Source of the DNA: a virus
Length of the DNA: 21,899 nucleotides
Strand: one strand, 5' to 3'
Virus record (IMG/VR): IMGVR_UViG_3300030329_004383
Location: 1-21,899 of that record
This document shows, in pieces, positions 7,222 through 14,551 of this stretch (positions are counted from its first letter, which is position 1; each line of letters opens with the position of its first letter). The translations under genes and the position numbers were made by a program. The notes beneath the pieces are model-generated. The model made no database searches, was not told where the DNA came from, and saw nothing but the letters and a program-made list of their open reading frames with translations.

Positions 7222-8115
7222 ATGGCTAACACAATCGCATCTGGACTGAATAACGCAATCGTTGCGGAATCGGCACTTGAAGCCTTCACCGCAGCCCTTG
7301 CGCCTCTCAACGCGTTTAGCGTTTCTTTTAATGACGATGCCGCCCAAAAGGGCAGCACAATTGACGTGCCTTTTGTTGCAACCGCAACTGCGGCAACCGA
7401 CTTTTCCAGCAGCTACAGCATGCAGGATTCCACGCTGAACACGAAGCAGGTTTCCTTGAACAAGCACAAGTATGCTTCTTGGTTCGTCACCGACACGGAA
7501 AGCGCCAACAGCAGCGCCGTGGCCTTGTCTCGATTCGGCGCCCAAAAGGGTTTTCAACTCGCCAAGGCAGTGTTTCAAGACGTGCTTTCAGTTGTCTTGA
7601 CAACCAACTATGGCGCGGCCGCTCTCACTTCCGCAGCCGGTTCCTTTGACGGTGACGACGTGGCCGACCTGCGAGGCTCTGCCATTGATTCCGACATCCC
7701 ACCAGAACAAGCCAACCTTGTACTTGATAACGCTTATTTCACGGCATTGCTGAAAGACAGCAACCTGCGCGGCGCAAATATTTACGGTGGCGCCGACGTA
7801 ATACAGGGCGGCAGTATTCCGCAACTGTTTGGCCTTGGTGGAATTCACGAGTCAAACATCTTGCCGGACAACAGCATTAACCTTGTTGGTTTCCTCGCCA
7901 GTCCAAATGCCATTGTGGCCGCCATGCGCTATCTCGCGCCAGTCGGTGGTGGTGATTACCTTAGCGCCAACAGTGTCAGCAATGACAGTGGCATGGTTCT
8001 GGGTTATCGCGAGTGGTATGACAATGATGCCGGCCAACTTCGCGCTGTCCTCGAAGCCTCTTACGGTTATGCCGTAGGTGACGGCAACGCCTGCAAAATC
8101 ATCGTTTCCAGCTAA
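7222..8115 (+). CDS. Major capsid protein
   Basis: This gene encodes the main shell subunit, 297 residues, with mixed alpha/beta composition and no long hydrophobic segment. The N-terminal region is rich in Ala, Ser and Thr (SALEAFTAALAPLNAFSVSF). The middle contains the segment DIPPEQANLVLDNAYFTALL, like the capsid phrase in which recombinant subunits place a helix after 'P...LVLD', and a late GYREWYDNDAGQLRAVLE followed by a C-terminal strand. The HK97 fold is inferred from size and position after the protease and before neck genes, not from a motif. There is no Shine-Dalgarno; the leader is A-rich (TTTAAAAACT before the ATG). It is the only major gene followed by a strong hairpin, which fits separate control of a highly expressed product. 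Confidence 0.83.
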   Translation: MANTIASGLNNAIVAESALEAFTAALAPLNAFSVSFNDDAAQKGSTIDVPFVATATAATDFSSSYSMQDSTLNTKQVSLNKHKYASWFVTDTESANSSAVALSRFGAQKGFQLAKAVFQDVLSVVLTTNYGAAALTSAAGSFDGDDVADLRGSAIDSDIPPEQANLVLDNAYFTALLKDSNLRGANIYGGADVIQGGSIPQLFGLGGIHESNILPDNSINLVGFLASPNAIVAAMRYLAPVGGGDYLSANSVSNDSGMVLGYREWYDNDAGQLRAVLEASYGYAVGDGNACKIIVSS

Positions 8116-8138
8116 TTGCTAAGTTGCGTTCATTCCTT

Positions 8139-8172
8139 GAAGCCTCGCTGGTTCCCATCCCAGCGAGGCTTC
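8139..8172 (+). terminator. Strong hairpin after the capsid gene, probable (partial) terminator
   Basis: GAAGCCTCGCTGG (8139-8151) and CCAGCGAGGCTTC (8160-8172) are perfect 13-base inverted repeats around an 8-base loop. The stem is GC-rich and stable. The following GCCTTTCC is only a weak T tract, so it may be an attenuator or an mRNA-stabilising 3' end rather than a full stop. It lies in the longest non-coding gap of the window (8116-8185). Downstream late genes would need read-through or their own promoter. Confidence 0.62.
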
Positions 8173-8185
8173 GCCTTTCCAAGTA

Positions 8186-8518
8186 ATGAGCGTAGGCACT
8201 ACCCAATTAAGCGCCGATCTGGACTTCATGCTGGGTCACTATTCAACGACCCTGACAGGCGTGGTGCCGACAACGATGGCCACGGCAACCTGGGAGGCCA
8301 GCAAGCAATCAATTCGCGATGGTTTCGACGTGGTAGATGCCGGCAGGGAAGTGACACTGGACACACGCTTTCATTTAAACGCCACAGCCACGGCAATCAT
8401 GCCCCAGCGTGGATGGGTTTTAACGGACGGTGCAACGAGATTCAAAGTAATCGAAAGGGAAACGGACGCAACCGGCGTGCTGTTGACCATCGATTGCGCA
8501 AGTAACTACCAACGATGA
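8186..8518 (+). CDS. Probable head-tail connector/neck protein
   Basis: The product is 110 residues. After an N-terminal helical part (STTLTGVVPTTMATATWEAS) the sequence is beta-rich. It ends with a segment built like head-closure proteins of the lambda gpFII type (GWVLTDGATRFKVIERETDA, then a final strand). It lies directly after the capsid hairpin, where head-completion genes are expected. The ATG at 8186 is 13 bases after the hairpin. A longer overlapping frame from 8116 is a shadow. The TGA stop forms an ATGA overlap with the next gene. The function is inferred from position and fold-like pattern only. Confidence 0.6.
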   Translation: MSVGTTQLSADLDFMLGHYSTTLTGVVPTTMATATWEASKQSIRDGFDVVDAGREVTLDTRFHLNATATAIMPQRGWVLTDGATRFKVIERETDATGVLLTIDCASNYQR

Positions 8519-8784
8519 GCAAGACCATTACAGTACGGCCGGCGCATGGCAGAATAACAGGCGAGGGCTGGGTGGCCGGTGGCGTGCATGACGGCAAGTT
8601 GCTGCGCAGCGACAACGGCAAAGCAATTCCATTAAATCAAATCAGCGGCCTCGTTTACGTAGGGCCACCTAAATCAATCAAGATCAATGAGCCGAAAAGG
8701 AAAAGGAAGAAGAAAGAAGTCTTCAAGCCAGACGATTTCGACACTGGCGCAATCGAAGAACAAGAAGCCGATTTCAGCGCCTAA
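8515..8784 (+). CDS. Small protein of unknown function, basic patch near the C-terminus
   Basis: The product is 89 residues: a beta-rich N-terminal part (VRPAHGRITGEGWVAGGVHD, then LLRSDNGKAIPLNQISGLVY), a highly basic run (KRKRKKK, 62-68) and an acidic tail (DDFDTGAIEEQEADF). I do not recognise the family. It starts in an ATGA overlap with the connector gene. Its last 98 bases overlap the start of the first glycosyltransferase in another frame. It may be a head or neck accessory protein, or the first gene of the glycan cassette. The A/G-rich stretch in the overlap (about 8695-8720) is notable. Confidence 0.6.
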   Translation: MSKTITVRPAHGRITGEGWVAGGVHDGKLLRSDNGKAIPLNQISGLVYVGPPKSIKINEPKRKRKKKEVFKPDDFDTGAIEEQEADFSA

Positions 8785-9880
8785 GATTGCGCTTTATTTA
8801 ATCGGTCACGCGCCCGATGCGGTTTACGTGCCGCAATTACTAGCCAGCGCAGATGGCGCTTTTGACGTCTTGGTATACGTCGACACCAGCAAGGACAAGG
8901 CGTGCAGGCAGGCAGTTGAAGGCTGGGCAGGCCAGCATGGCGTTGAATTAAAAGCCTACGACTTTGACAATTGGCCAGATGGCTTCCACTACGGCGAGGC
9001 TCGAGCGTTTGCAAAAATCCAAGCTGAAAACACAGGCGCCGACTGGTGCTTTTGGCTAGACTTGGACGACGTGCTGCAACCGGGCTGCGTTGATCGGATC
9101 AGGGCGCAGGCTGAAGCCAAGGACGTTGATTGTTGGGGCTGGGTTTACGAGGTAAAAGGCACAGGCAAATTCATGCGTGAACGCATGACTCGCCCAACGC
9201 ACGGCAAATGGCGCCGGCGCATCCATGAACTAATGGATTTTAAAGACGGCACGCGCATGAAGCCCGATAATGAGTGCGTGGTTGTTCACATGCCGCAAGA
9301 CAGTAAAAGCAACCATGCCCAGCACATAAAGATTTTATGGAATGAAATGCCGAACCTTGGCCCGAACTTGGTTTACTTGGCGAAGGAACACAAGAATTCG
9401 GCACGCTATGACGAAGCCGAAGAACTTTACAAACTAGCCCTTGAAGCGATGCGTTCCAAGGTTGTGGACTTTGACAATCGCGTGGAATCCCACAACGCCT
9501 TGACCGACTTGGCAAAACTTGCCCACCGCAAGAATGACCTGCCCACCGCGCGGCGCTATTTCTTGGAAGCAATCGAGTGCGACCCACAGCGGCGCGAAGG
9601 CTATTTTTATTTAGCTGAAATGGCGTGCGTAGATAAGGACTGGAAAGCAGCCCTTGGTTGGATTCGCGCCGCCAACGCGCAGCCAAAGCCCAACCTGCCG
9701 CTGCTGGAAGATCAAGTTTACGACAACTTCAGCATGCGCCTGCATTGGCGCGTCTTGGCAAGGTGCCACGAATTTGAAGAAGCCAACAACGTGTGCCAGC
9801 ACTTTGCAAAATTTTTGGGAACGGAAGACCCCAGCATTAAAAATGAAATGGAAATCCTAAACATATTGGCAAGCGCATGA
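8687..9880 (+). CDS. Glycosyltransferase (GT2-like) with TPR repeats
   Basis: The enzyme is predicted to transfer a sugar from a nucleotide donor in the cytoplasm. The GT-A fold begins at about residue 32 (KIALYLIGH). It includes FHYGEARAFAKIQAEN (100-115) and a metal-binding DLDD at 125-128 after WCFW. A basic KWRRRIHE segment (175-182) is typical of this GT2/TPR class. Residues about 228-345 form TPR-like helices (YDEAEELYKLALEA; PTARRYFLEAIECDP), often used to bind a protein acceptor. The first 31 residues are Lys/Ser-rich and lie inside the previous gene. ATG 8687 is the only canonical in-frame start near the domain, so either this long overlap is real or the domain is reached by frameshift or reinitiation. 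The gene ends with an ATGA overlap onto the next. Confidence 0.83.
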   Translation: MSRKGKGRRKKSSSQTISTLAQSKNKKPISAPKIALYLIGHAPDAVYVPQLLASADGAFDVLVYVDTSKDKACRQAVEGWAGQHGVELKAYDFDNWPDGFHYGEARAFAKIQAENTGADWCFWLDLDDVLQPGCVDRIRAQAEAKDVDCWGWVYEVKGTGKFMRERMTRPTHGKWRRRIHELMDFKDGTRMKPDNECVVVHMPQDSKSNHAQHIKILWNEMPNLGPNLVYLAKEHKNSARYDEAEELYKLALEAMRSKVVDFDNRVESHNALTDLAKLAHRKNDLPTARRYFLEAIECDPQRREGYFYLAEMACVDKDWKAALGWIRAANAQPKPNLPLLEDQVYDNFSMRLHWRVLARCHEFEEANNVCQHFAKFLGTEDPSIKNEMEILNILASA

Positions 9881-10494
9881 AGGCTTATTGCTGGTTGACT
9901 GAATCACATGCCGGCTTGCTGGAAGAATTCCTTTTGCCCAGCCTGCCGGAAAGCATGCCCATCAGCGTGGTGGTGGGTGACCAAGATTGCCCTAGTGGCG
10001 AGTTTATGAAGGAAGGGTGGCGCGAAAGCATGAAGGCTCGCTGCAAGTGGTGGGCTGAAATCGTGGCCAATGAAAAGGAACCATTCCTTTTGCTTGATGC
10101 CGACGTGCAATTTTTCAAAGACCCACGCGAGGACTTGTCGAGCCGCTTGCAAGACTTTGAACTGGTTGGACAGTATGACGTTTATACGCCTATTTGTTGC
10201 GGCTTAATGGCAGTGCGTCCGACAAGGGCAACACGCCAGCTATTTATTCACATCTGGCAACAGTTTGAAGGCTTTGCAAATGACCAGATTGCCCTCAATA
10301 GCAACCTTGATGGGCTGGACTGGGCAAGCTTGCCGGAAACCTACTGGACAATAGGACAAGCCAACGGTGGGCAGGTTTGGACGCAAGGCCAAGAAGTAAA
10401 CCCACCGGCCGACTTAATTGCCCACCACGGCAATTTCACCGTAGGGCTGGAAGATAAAGCGGCGCTGATGCGGCAAGTGAAGGGCATGCAATGA
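9877..10494 (+). CDS. Glycosyltransferase, nucleotide-diphospho-sugar transferase (GT77-like)
   Basis: This 205-residue, probably cytoplasmic GT-A enzyme shows LLLDADVQFFKD (71-82), with the DxD motif that binds the metal and sugar nucleotide. It also has NDQIALN at 135-141 and an AHHGNF segment at 182-187. These match the Nucleotid_trans/GT77 pattern: an acidic NDQ loop and a late His-rich segment. The acceptor and sugar are unknown. The gene is translationally coupled at both ends (ATGA at 9877-9880 and 10491-10494). It lies directly upstream of the sialyltransferase, so it probably builds the acceptor glycan. The family assignment is by motif only. Confidence 0.78.
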   Translation: MKAYCWLTESHAGLLEEFLLPSLPESMPISVVVGDQDCPSGEFMKEGWRESMKARCKWWAEIVANEKEPFLLLDADVQFFKDPREDLSSRLQDFELVGQYDVYTPICCGLMAVRPTRATRQLFIHIWQQFEGFANDQIALNSNLDGLDWASLPETYWTIGQANGGQVWTQGQEVNPPADLIAHHGNFTVGLEDKAALMRQVKGMQ

Positions 10495-11018
10495 AGGGCG
10501 AAGCCATTTGCATCGTGGGCAATGCCCCAGACATGAAAGGCAGCGGATTGGGCGCAACCATCGATGCTTTCCCGCGCGTCTTGCGTTTTAACAATTTCCA
10601 CTTGGAAGGTTATGAGGTGGACGTTGGCACAAAGACCACTGACTGGTGCCTTGCCAATAACGCCAACCAATACCACCGGCCTGAAGTAGGCGCGAAGCTT
10701 TGGCGCACGAACCGGCCGCAGTGGTATGACCAATTAGTGCGGATTGAAGGTGACCGGATGGTGCCAATTGAAATCGCAAGGGAAGGCGAGCTTGCCGTTG
10801 GCATCGACCCTAGCCGGCAGCATTTAAGCAGCGGCCTCGCCATACTTTATTACTTCTGGAAGGAAGGCGCCGAAATAACCTTTTGCGGATTGGGCGGCAC
10901 GGTTGGTGATCATTATTACGACAAAACCAATTACCCAGGCAGCACTTGGCATGACATGGTAAAGGAAAGGGCGTGGCTTTCGCGTATGGTAAGGGAAGGG
11001 GAACTGGTGGAACTGTGA
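10491..11018 (+). CDS. Sialyltransferase-like protein, GT29 family
   Basis: The predicted reaction is transfer of sialic acid from CMP-sialic acid to a glycan acceptor. All four GT29 sialylmotifs can be recognised in 175 residues. Motif L (about 6-53) has ICIVGNAPDMKGSGLG, then VLRFNNF and EVDVGTKTTDW, like the eukaryotic C-VVGNSG...G-G..ID...VLR.N...G...DVG..TT pattern. Motif S (about 106-136) has PSRQHLSSGLAILYYFWKEG, then TFCGLG. Motif III is HYYD (141-144), and VS is the H(x4)E of HDMVKE (154-159). There is no N-terminal membrane anchor or stem, so it would be a soluble minimal catalytic domain. It lies directly before NeuB, NeuC and NeuA-like genes that would make its donor. It starts in an ATGA overlap; the stop overlaps the NeuB GTG start. 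Confidence 0.8.
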   Translation: MKGEAICIVGNAPDMKGSGLGATIDAFPRVLRFNNFHLEGYEVDVGTKTTDWCLANNANQYHRPEVGAKLWRTNRPQWYDQLVRIEGDRMVPIEIAREGELAVGIDPSRQHLSSGLAILYYFWKEGAEITFCGLGGTVGDHYYDKTNYPGSTWHDMVKERAWLSRMVREGELVEL

Positions 11019-12043
11019 AGATCGAAGGCCGCGAAATCAGTGAAGATGCCGACCCTTTGTTTATTGCGGAAATCGGCATCAACCACGAAGGCAGTTTAGA
11101 CCATGCGAAGTGGCTCGCCACGATGGCCGTGACGGCAGGGGCAAGGGTCATCAAGCACCAGACGCACGTGATTGCGGACGAAATGACCGATGCCGCCAAA
11201 ATGGTCAAACCGGGCAACACGGATGCAAGTATTTGGGAAGTGATGGAACGCTGTGCCTTGGGTGAAGCGGAAGAAAGGAAACTGAAAGCCCACGTGGAAA
11301 GCCAGAAAGCCACTTTTATTTCCACGCCATTTAGCAGGGCGGCAGCCGACAGGCTCGAACGAATGAACGTGAGCGCCTACAAAATAGGGTCAGGTGAGTG
11401 CAATAACCTGCCGCTGGTTGGCCACGTGGCGGCCTTTGGTAAACCCATGATTGTTTCCACCGGCATGAATGGCATGGAAAGCGTAAGCGAAACCGTGGAA
11501 GTGTTGCAGGCCGCAGGGGTGGAATTCGCCTTGCTGCACTGCGTGAACAGTTACCCGCAACCGTATGCAGACACGCGACTGGATTGCATCACGGAAATGC
11601 GCGAGGCATTCCCCAGCGTGCCTATTGGCTTAAGTGACCACACGCCGACCATTTGGACGGCACTGGCTGCCGTTGGCCTTGGTGCCTGCATCATTGAAAA
11701 ACACGTCACCGACAGAACCAGCAGAAAAGGCCCAGACGTACCGTTTAGCCTTACACCTGCGCAAATCTTTGAACTGGTCACGGCCATTCGCGCGGTTAAG
11801 CAAGCGCGTGGTGGCGGCAAGGGGATGGTTGCCAGCGAAGAAGTCACTGCAAAGTTTGCTTTTTCTACCGTGGTGACCACCGCATCAGTTAAAAAACATG
11901 AGTGTTTAACCGATGAAAATCTATGGGTAAAGCGTCCGGGCATTGGTGATTACCCTGCGGCCGATTATCAAGACTTGCTTGGCGCCTACGCCACACAAGA
12001 CTTGCCGGCAGGTCATCATCTGATGATGGGGGATATTAAGTGA
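11015..12043 (+). CDS. neuB: N-acetylneuraminate (sialic acid) synthase
   Basis: The enzyme condenses ManNAc (or a related sugar) with phosphoenolpyruvate to make a nine-carbon sialic acid, in the cytoplasm. The product is 342 residues, close to the usual NeuB length. Residues 1-270 are the TIM barrel, with AEIGINHEG (18-26), KHQTH (47-51), STPF (103-106), YKIGSGE (122-128), the metal-ligand region SDHT (207-210) and EKHVTDRTSRKGPD (228-241). The C-terminal 60 residues form the antifreeze-like SAF domain. The start is GTG 11015, giving a GTGA overlap with the sialyltransferase stop; a longer reading from 10973 adds residues that do not match the family. A legionaminate or pseudaminate synthase is possible from sequence alone, but the neighbours favour neuraminate. 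Confidence 0.93.
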   Translation: MKIEGREISEDADPLFIAEIGINHEGSLDHAKWLATMAVTAGARVIKHQTHVIADEMTDAAKMVKPGNTDASIWEVMERCALGEAEERKLKAHVESQKATFISTPFSRAAADRLERMNVSAYKIGSGECNNLPLVGHVAAFGKPMIVSTGMNGMESVSETVEVLQAAGVEFALLHCVNSYPQPYADTRLDCITEMREAFPSVPIGLSDHTPTIWTALAAVGLGACIIEKHVTDRTSRKGPDVPFSLTPAQIFELVTAIRAVKQARGGGKGMVASEEVTAKFAFSTVVTTASVKKHECLTDENLWVKRPGIGDYPAADYQDLLGAYATQDLPAGHHLMMGDIK

Positions 12044-13104
12044 AACAGGTTTTGTTTATAACCGGCAGCCGCGCCGACTGGGGCAAACTGGTCACGCTTG
12101 TGCGCCGTGTCCACAATTGCCCAGACTTCCACGCCAGAGTATTTGTGACAGGAACGCATTTGCAAATTGCCTACGGCCACACGGCAAACGACATAAACGC
12201 CGGATTTGAGCAGGTGCGAAAATGTAACTTGGCTTCAAGCCCGGACCTGTCGCTGGCCAAGACGCTGGAAGGATTGGCCAGCATCGACCTGCCTGACTTG
12301 GTGGTGGTACATGGTGACCGAATGGAAGCCCTTGCCGGCGCCATTTACGGACTAACCAGAAGCCTGCCGGTTGCCCACGTCGAAGGTGGTGAATTTTCGG
12401 GCAGCATGGATGAATCCACGCGCCACGCCGTGACCAAGCTGGCAACTCACCATTTCGTGGCCAACCAAGACGCTGCCGATGCTGTGCAAGCTTTGCAGGA
12501 AGACCGCAAACGCATCCACATAATTGGCAGCCCAGATTTGGACGTGATGCTGAACGAGTCACCGCTTGACCTGCGTGGCTTGATTCCATTTGCCGCCAAG
12601 GATTATGGCGTGCTGTGTTTCCACCCAGTCACCACGGAACTGGACAAGTTGGACGAACAGGCCAAGGAAGTGGCTGCTGCGGCAGATTTGTCAGGGGAAA
12701 ACTGGGTGGTGATTATGCCTAATAATGACCTTGGCCACTATCGCATTGAGGTGGCCTTCAGGCGCTTTCAGGGGTGCCGTTTTTACGTCCAGCACCACCT
12801 GCGATTTGAGAGCTTTTTATCTGTTTTGCAGAACGCCAAGTTTATGATGGGAAACAGCAGCGCAGGCGTGCGCGAAGCGCCGGCCTTTGGCGTGCCTTCC
12901 ATAAACGTTGGGAGCCGGCAAAACGGCCGTTATAAATGCGAGGGCATTGCCGACGTGCCGGCAGAACGCGAGGCCATTATGGCAGCCCTTGCCAACCCAC
13001 CAAAGGCAAAGCCCGATCATCATTTTGGCGAAGGAAAGGCAGCCCAAGGATTCATGGCGCGGCTGCGTGACGAAAAGTTCTGGAAAGTGCCGGTGCAAAA
13101 ATGA
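12040..13104 (+). CDS. neuC: UDP-N-acetylglucosamine 2-epimerase (hydrolysing), NeuC-like
   Basis: The enzyme hydrolyses UDP-GlcNAc with inversion at C2 to give ManNAc, the NeuB substrate. The product is 354 residues with two Rossmann-like halves. It shows GSRADWGKL (9-17), a VVVHGDRMEALAGA segment with HGDR at 91-94, HVEGGEFSGSMDESTRHA (113-130) with the conserved acidic pair, a family-typical GSPDLD (163-168), and GNSSAGVREA (271-280) in the nucleotide-binding half. The start is GTG 12040 in a GTGA overlap with neuB. The end overlaps the next gene by ATGA. It could instead use a UDP-diacetamido sugar (LegG type), but no dehydratase, aminotransferase or acetyltransferase for that route lies here. 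Confidence 0.92.
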   Translation: MKQVLFITGSRADWGKLVTLVRRVHNCPDFHARVFVTGTHLQIAYGHTANDINAGFEQVRKCNLASSPDLSLAKTLEGLASIDLPDLVVVHGDRMEALAGAIYGLTRSLPVAHVEGGEFSGSMDESTRHAVTKLATHHFVANQDAADAVQALQEDRKRIHIIGSPDLDVMLNESPLDLRGLIPFAAKDYGVLCFHPVTTELDKLDEQAKEVAAAADLSGENWVVIMPNNDLGHYRIEVAFRRFQGCRFYVQHHLRFESFLSVLQNAKFMMGNSSAGVREAPAFGVPSINVGSRQNGRYKCEGIADVPAEREAIMAALANPPKAKPDHHFGEGKAAQGFMARLRDEKFWKVPVQK

Positions 13105-13757
13105 AACACAAAGACGATATAACTGTCTGCTTTCAAAGTAGGCTGGAAAGTGAACGCATCCCAAACAAGATGCTGGAACCGTTTGCCGGCACCACGCTGT
13201 TTGATCTAGCCCTTGCGAGGCTGGAAATGGTGGACGCGCCGAATAAGTTCGTGAGTTGTCGCGGCTGGGAATTGGAACAAAGGGCAAGCAAGTTCAGTTT
13301 GCCGATATTCGAGCGCAGCGAACAATCCGCGCTTGAGGAAGAATGCTTGGCCACAATGTTCGAGTGGTGCCGTGAATACGTGCAAACCGAATGGGTTGCA
13401 TGGTTCAACCCATGCCTGCCGATGCTGAAGGTTACGGCAATAAACGATTTCCTGACCGACTTCATGGCCTGCGAGGATGACGGCATGCTGGCGGCCGTGG
13501 AAACCAAGAATTACTTTTTTGAAGAAAGCGGCGAGCCAGTTGCGGCAGGCAGTGAAACCTTGAACACTAAAACGGCACCCATCCTGTACCGCGCGGCGCA
13601 TGCCATTTATGCCACACGCACTGAGGACATCAAGGCAGGCAGGCTTTTCAGGGTGCCGCCAAAACTTTGGCCGATGCGTGACGATGAACAACTAATCGAC
13701 ATCGACTGGCCGTGGCAGTTCCGCATGGCTGAAGTCTACTTCGAGGCGCAATGCTGA
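13101..13757 (+). CDS. CMP-sugar synthetase, NeuA/SpsF-like cytidylyltransferase
   Basis: The enzyme is predicted to activate sialic acid with CTP to CMP-sialic acid, the donor for the GT29 gene. The product is 218 residues, close to a minimal CMP-NeuAc synthetase. The N-terminal nucleotide-binding loop reads FQSRLESERIPNKML (11-25). It keeps the basic residues R14, R19 and K23 but resembles SpsF-type Q-x-R-x-x-S-x-R-x-P-x-K-x-L more than classic NeuA. An NPCLPM segment (103-108) and a C-terminal DIDWPWQFRMAE (200-211), with two conserved acidic positions, follow the CTP_transf_3 pattern. I name no gene symbol because the loop is divergent. It starts in an ATGA overlap with neuC. The next gene overlaps by seven bases. 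Confidence 0.75.
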   Translation: MKHKDDITVCFQSRLESERIPNKMLEPFAGTTLFDLALARLEMVDAPNKFVSCRGWELEQRASKFSLPIFERSEQSALEEECLATMFEWCREYVQTEWVAWFNPCLPMLKVTAINDFLTDFMACEDDGMLAAVETKNYFFEESGEPVAAGSETLNTKTAPILYRAAHAIYATRTEDIKAGRLFRVPPKLWPMRDDEQLIDIDWPWQFRMAEVYFEAQC

Positions 13758-14551
13758 ACGTCTTCACCATCGTGCTGAATGGGCAGCCATTCATTGAGCG
13801 GCACCACTTGCAGCTTGAAAAGCTTTCCATTCCTTGGCGCTGGACGATTTGCGAAGGCCCAAGCAAAGCAATAAAGGACACTTCCCATTGCACCACCTTA
13901 ACGGCCGACTGGTACGAACCCGATGGGCGCAGCGTGGATGGCACGGCAGAATATTTAAACATGCTCGAGCAGGAAGATTCGCGTTGCACCGTTCTACGTG
14001 AATCAATGTGGGAAGGAAAGACCGCGCAATGCAACGCAGCCCTTGCGACTTTCGACAGGGCAGGGGTTTTAATGCAAATTGATTCGGACGAATTGTGGAC
14101 GGCAAGCCAATTGGCCACCGTTTACAGTGTACTGAAAAACAGCACAACGCACAACGCCGCCACCTTTTGGTGCCGTTATTACGTCGGCGCCGACTTGGTG
14201 CTTTCCACTGTTCCAGGCTACGCAAATAATCCAGCCTATGAGTGGCGCAGGGCGTGGCAGTTTCAGCCCGGTGATTTTTTCAAGACGCACGAACCGCCGG
14301 TTTTGCAGGGCAAGGAAAAGTATTTACCACAGGACACGATGGCGCGCCTTGGGTGCGTGTTTGACCACGCAAGTTATTGCACGCTCGAGCAGATGGAACT
14401 GAAAGCGGCCTTTTACAGTCACATGCCCAACCTGCTGGATGGTTGGCAGCGGATGCAATCAGCACTACCACCCTTTGATTTAAAGACCTATTTGCCGTGC
14501 TGCTACACCAGCAGCCAAGTGATAAGAACCCAAAACATACTACATCAATGA
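13751..14551 (+). CDS. Glycosyltransferase, GT2-like
   Basis: This 266-residue predicted cytoplasmic transferase begins with a strand (LNVFTIVLNGQPFIERH). It has an SVDGTAEYL loop (61-69), a WEGKTAQCNAAL segment (87-98) and the DxD-like LMQIDSDELW (107-116) that would bind metal and nucleotide sugar. A later EWRRAWQFQPGDFF segment and a C-terminal FYSHMPNLLDGW helix complete a GT-A layout. Donor and acceptor are unknown; it could add an inner or capping sugar. It overlaps the NeuA-like gene by seven bases and the next gene by ATGA, so it belongs to the same translated unit. Confidence 0.75.
   Translation: MLNVFTIVLNGQPFIERHHLQLEKLSIPWRWTICEGPSKAIKDTSHCTTLTADWYEPDGRSVDGTAEYLNMLEQEDSRCTVLRESMWEGKTAQCNAALATFDRAGVLMQIDSDELWTASQLATVYSVLKNSTTHNAATFWCRYYVGADLVLSTVPGYANNPAYEWRRAWQFQPGDFFKTHEPPVLQGKEKYLPQDTMARLGCVFDHASYCTLEQMELKAAFYSHMPNLLDGWQRMQSALPPFDLKTYLPCCYTSSQVIRTQNILHQ

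Noticed and set aside
8116-8505. Plus-strand frame starting directly after the capsid stop
   Set aside because: It spans the hairpin, then overlaps the connector gene in another frame, and its sequence is Arg/Gly/His-rich and out of phase with gene-like composition.
10973-11014. ATG start 42 bases upstream of neuB
   Set aside because: The 14 extra residues do not match NeuB N-termini, while GTG 11015 gives the usual length and a GTGA overlap like its neighbours.
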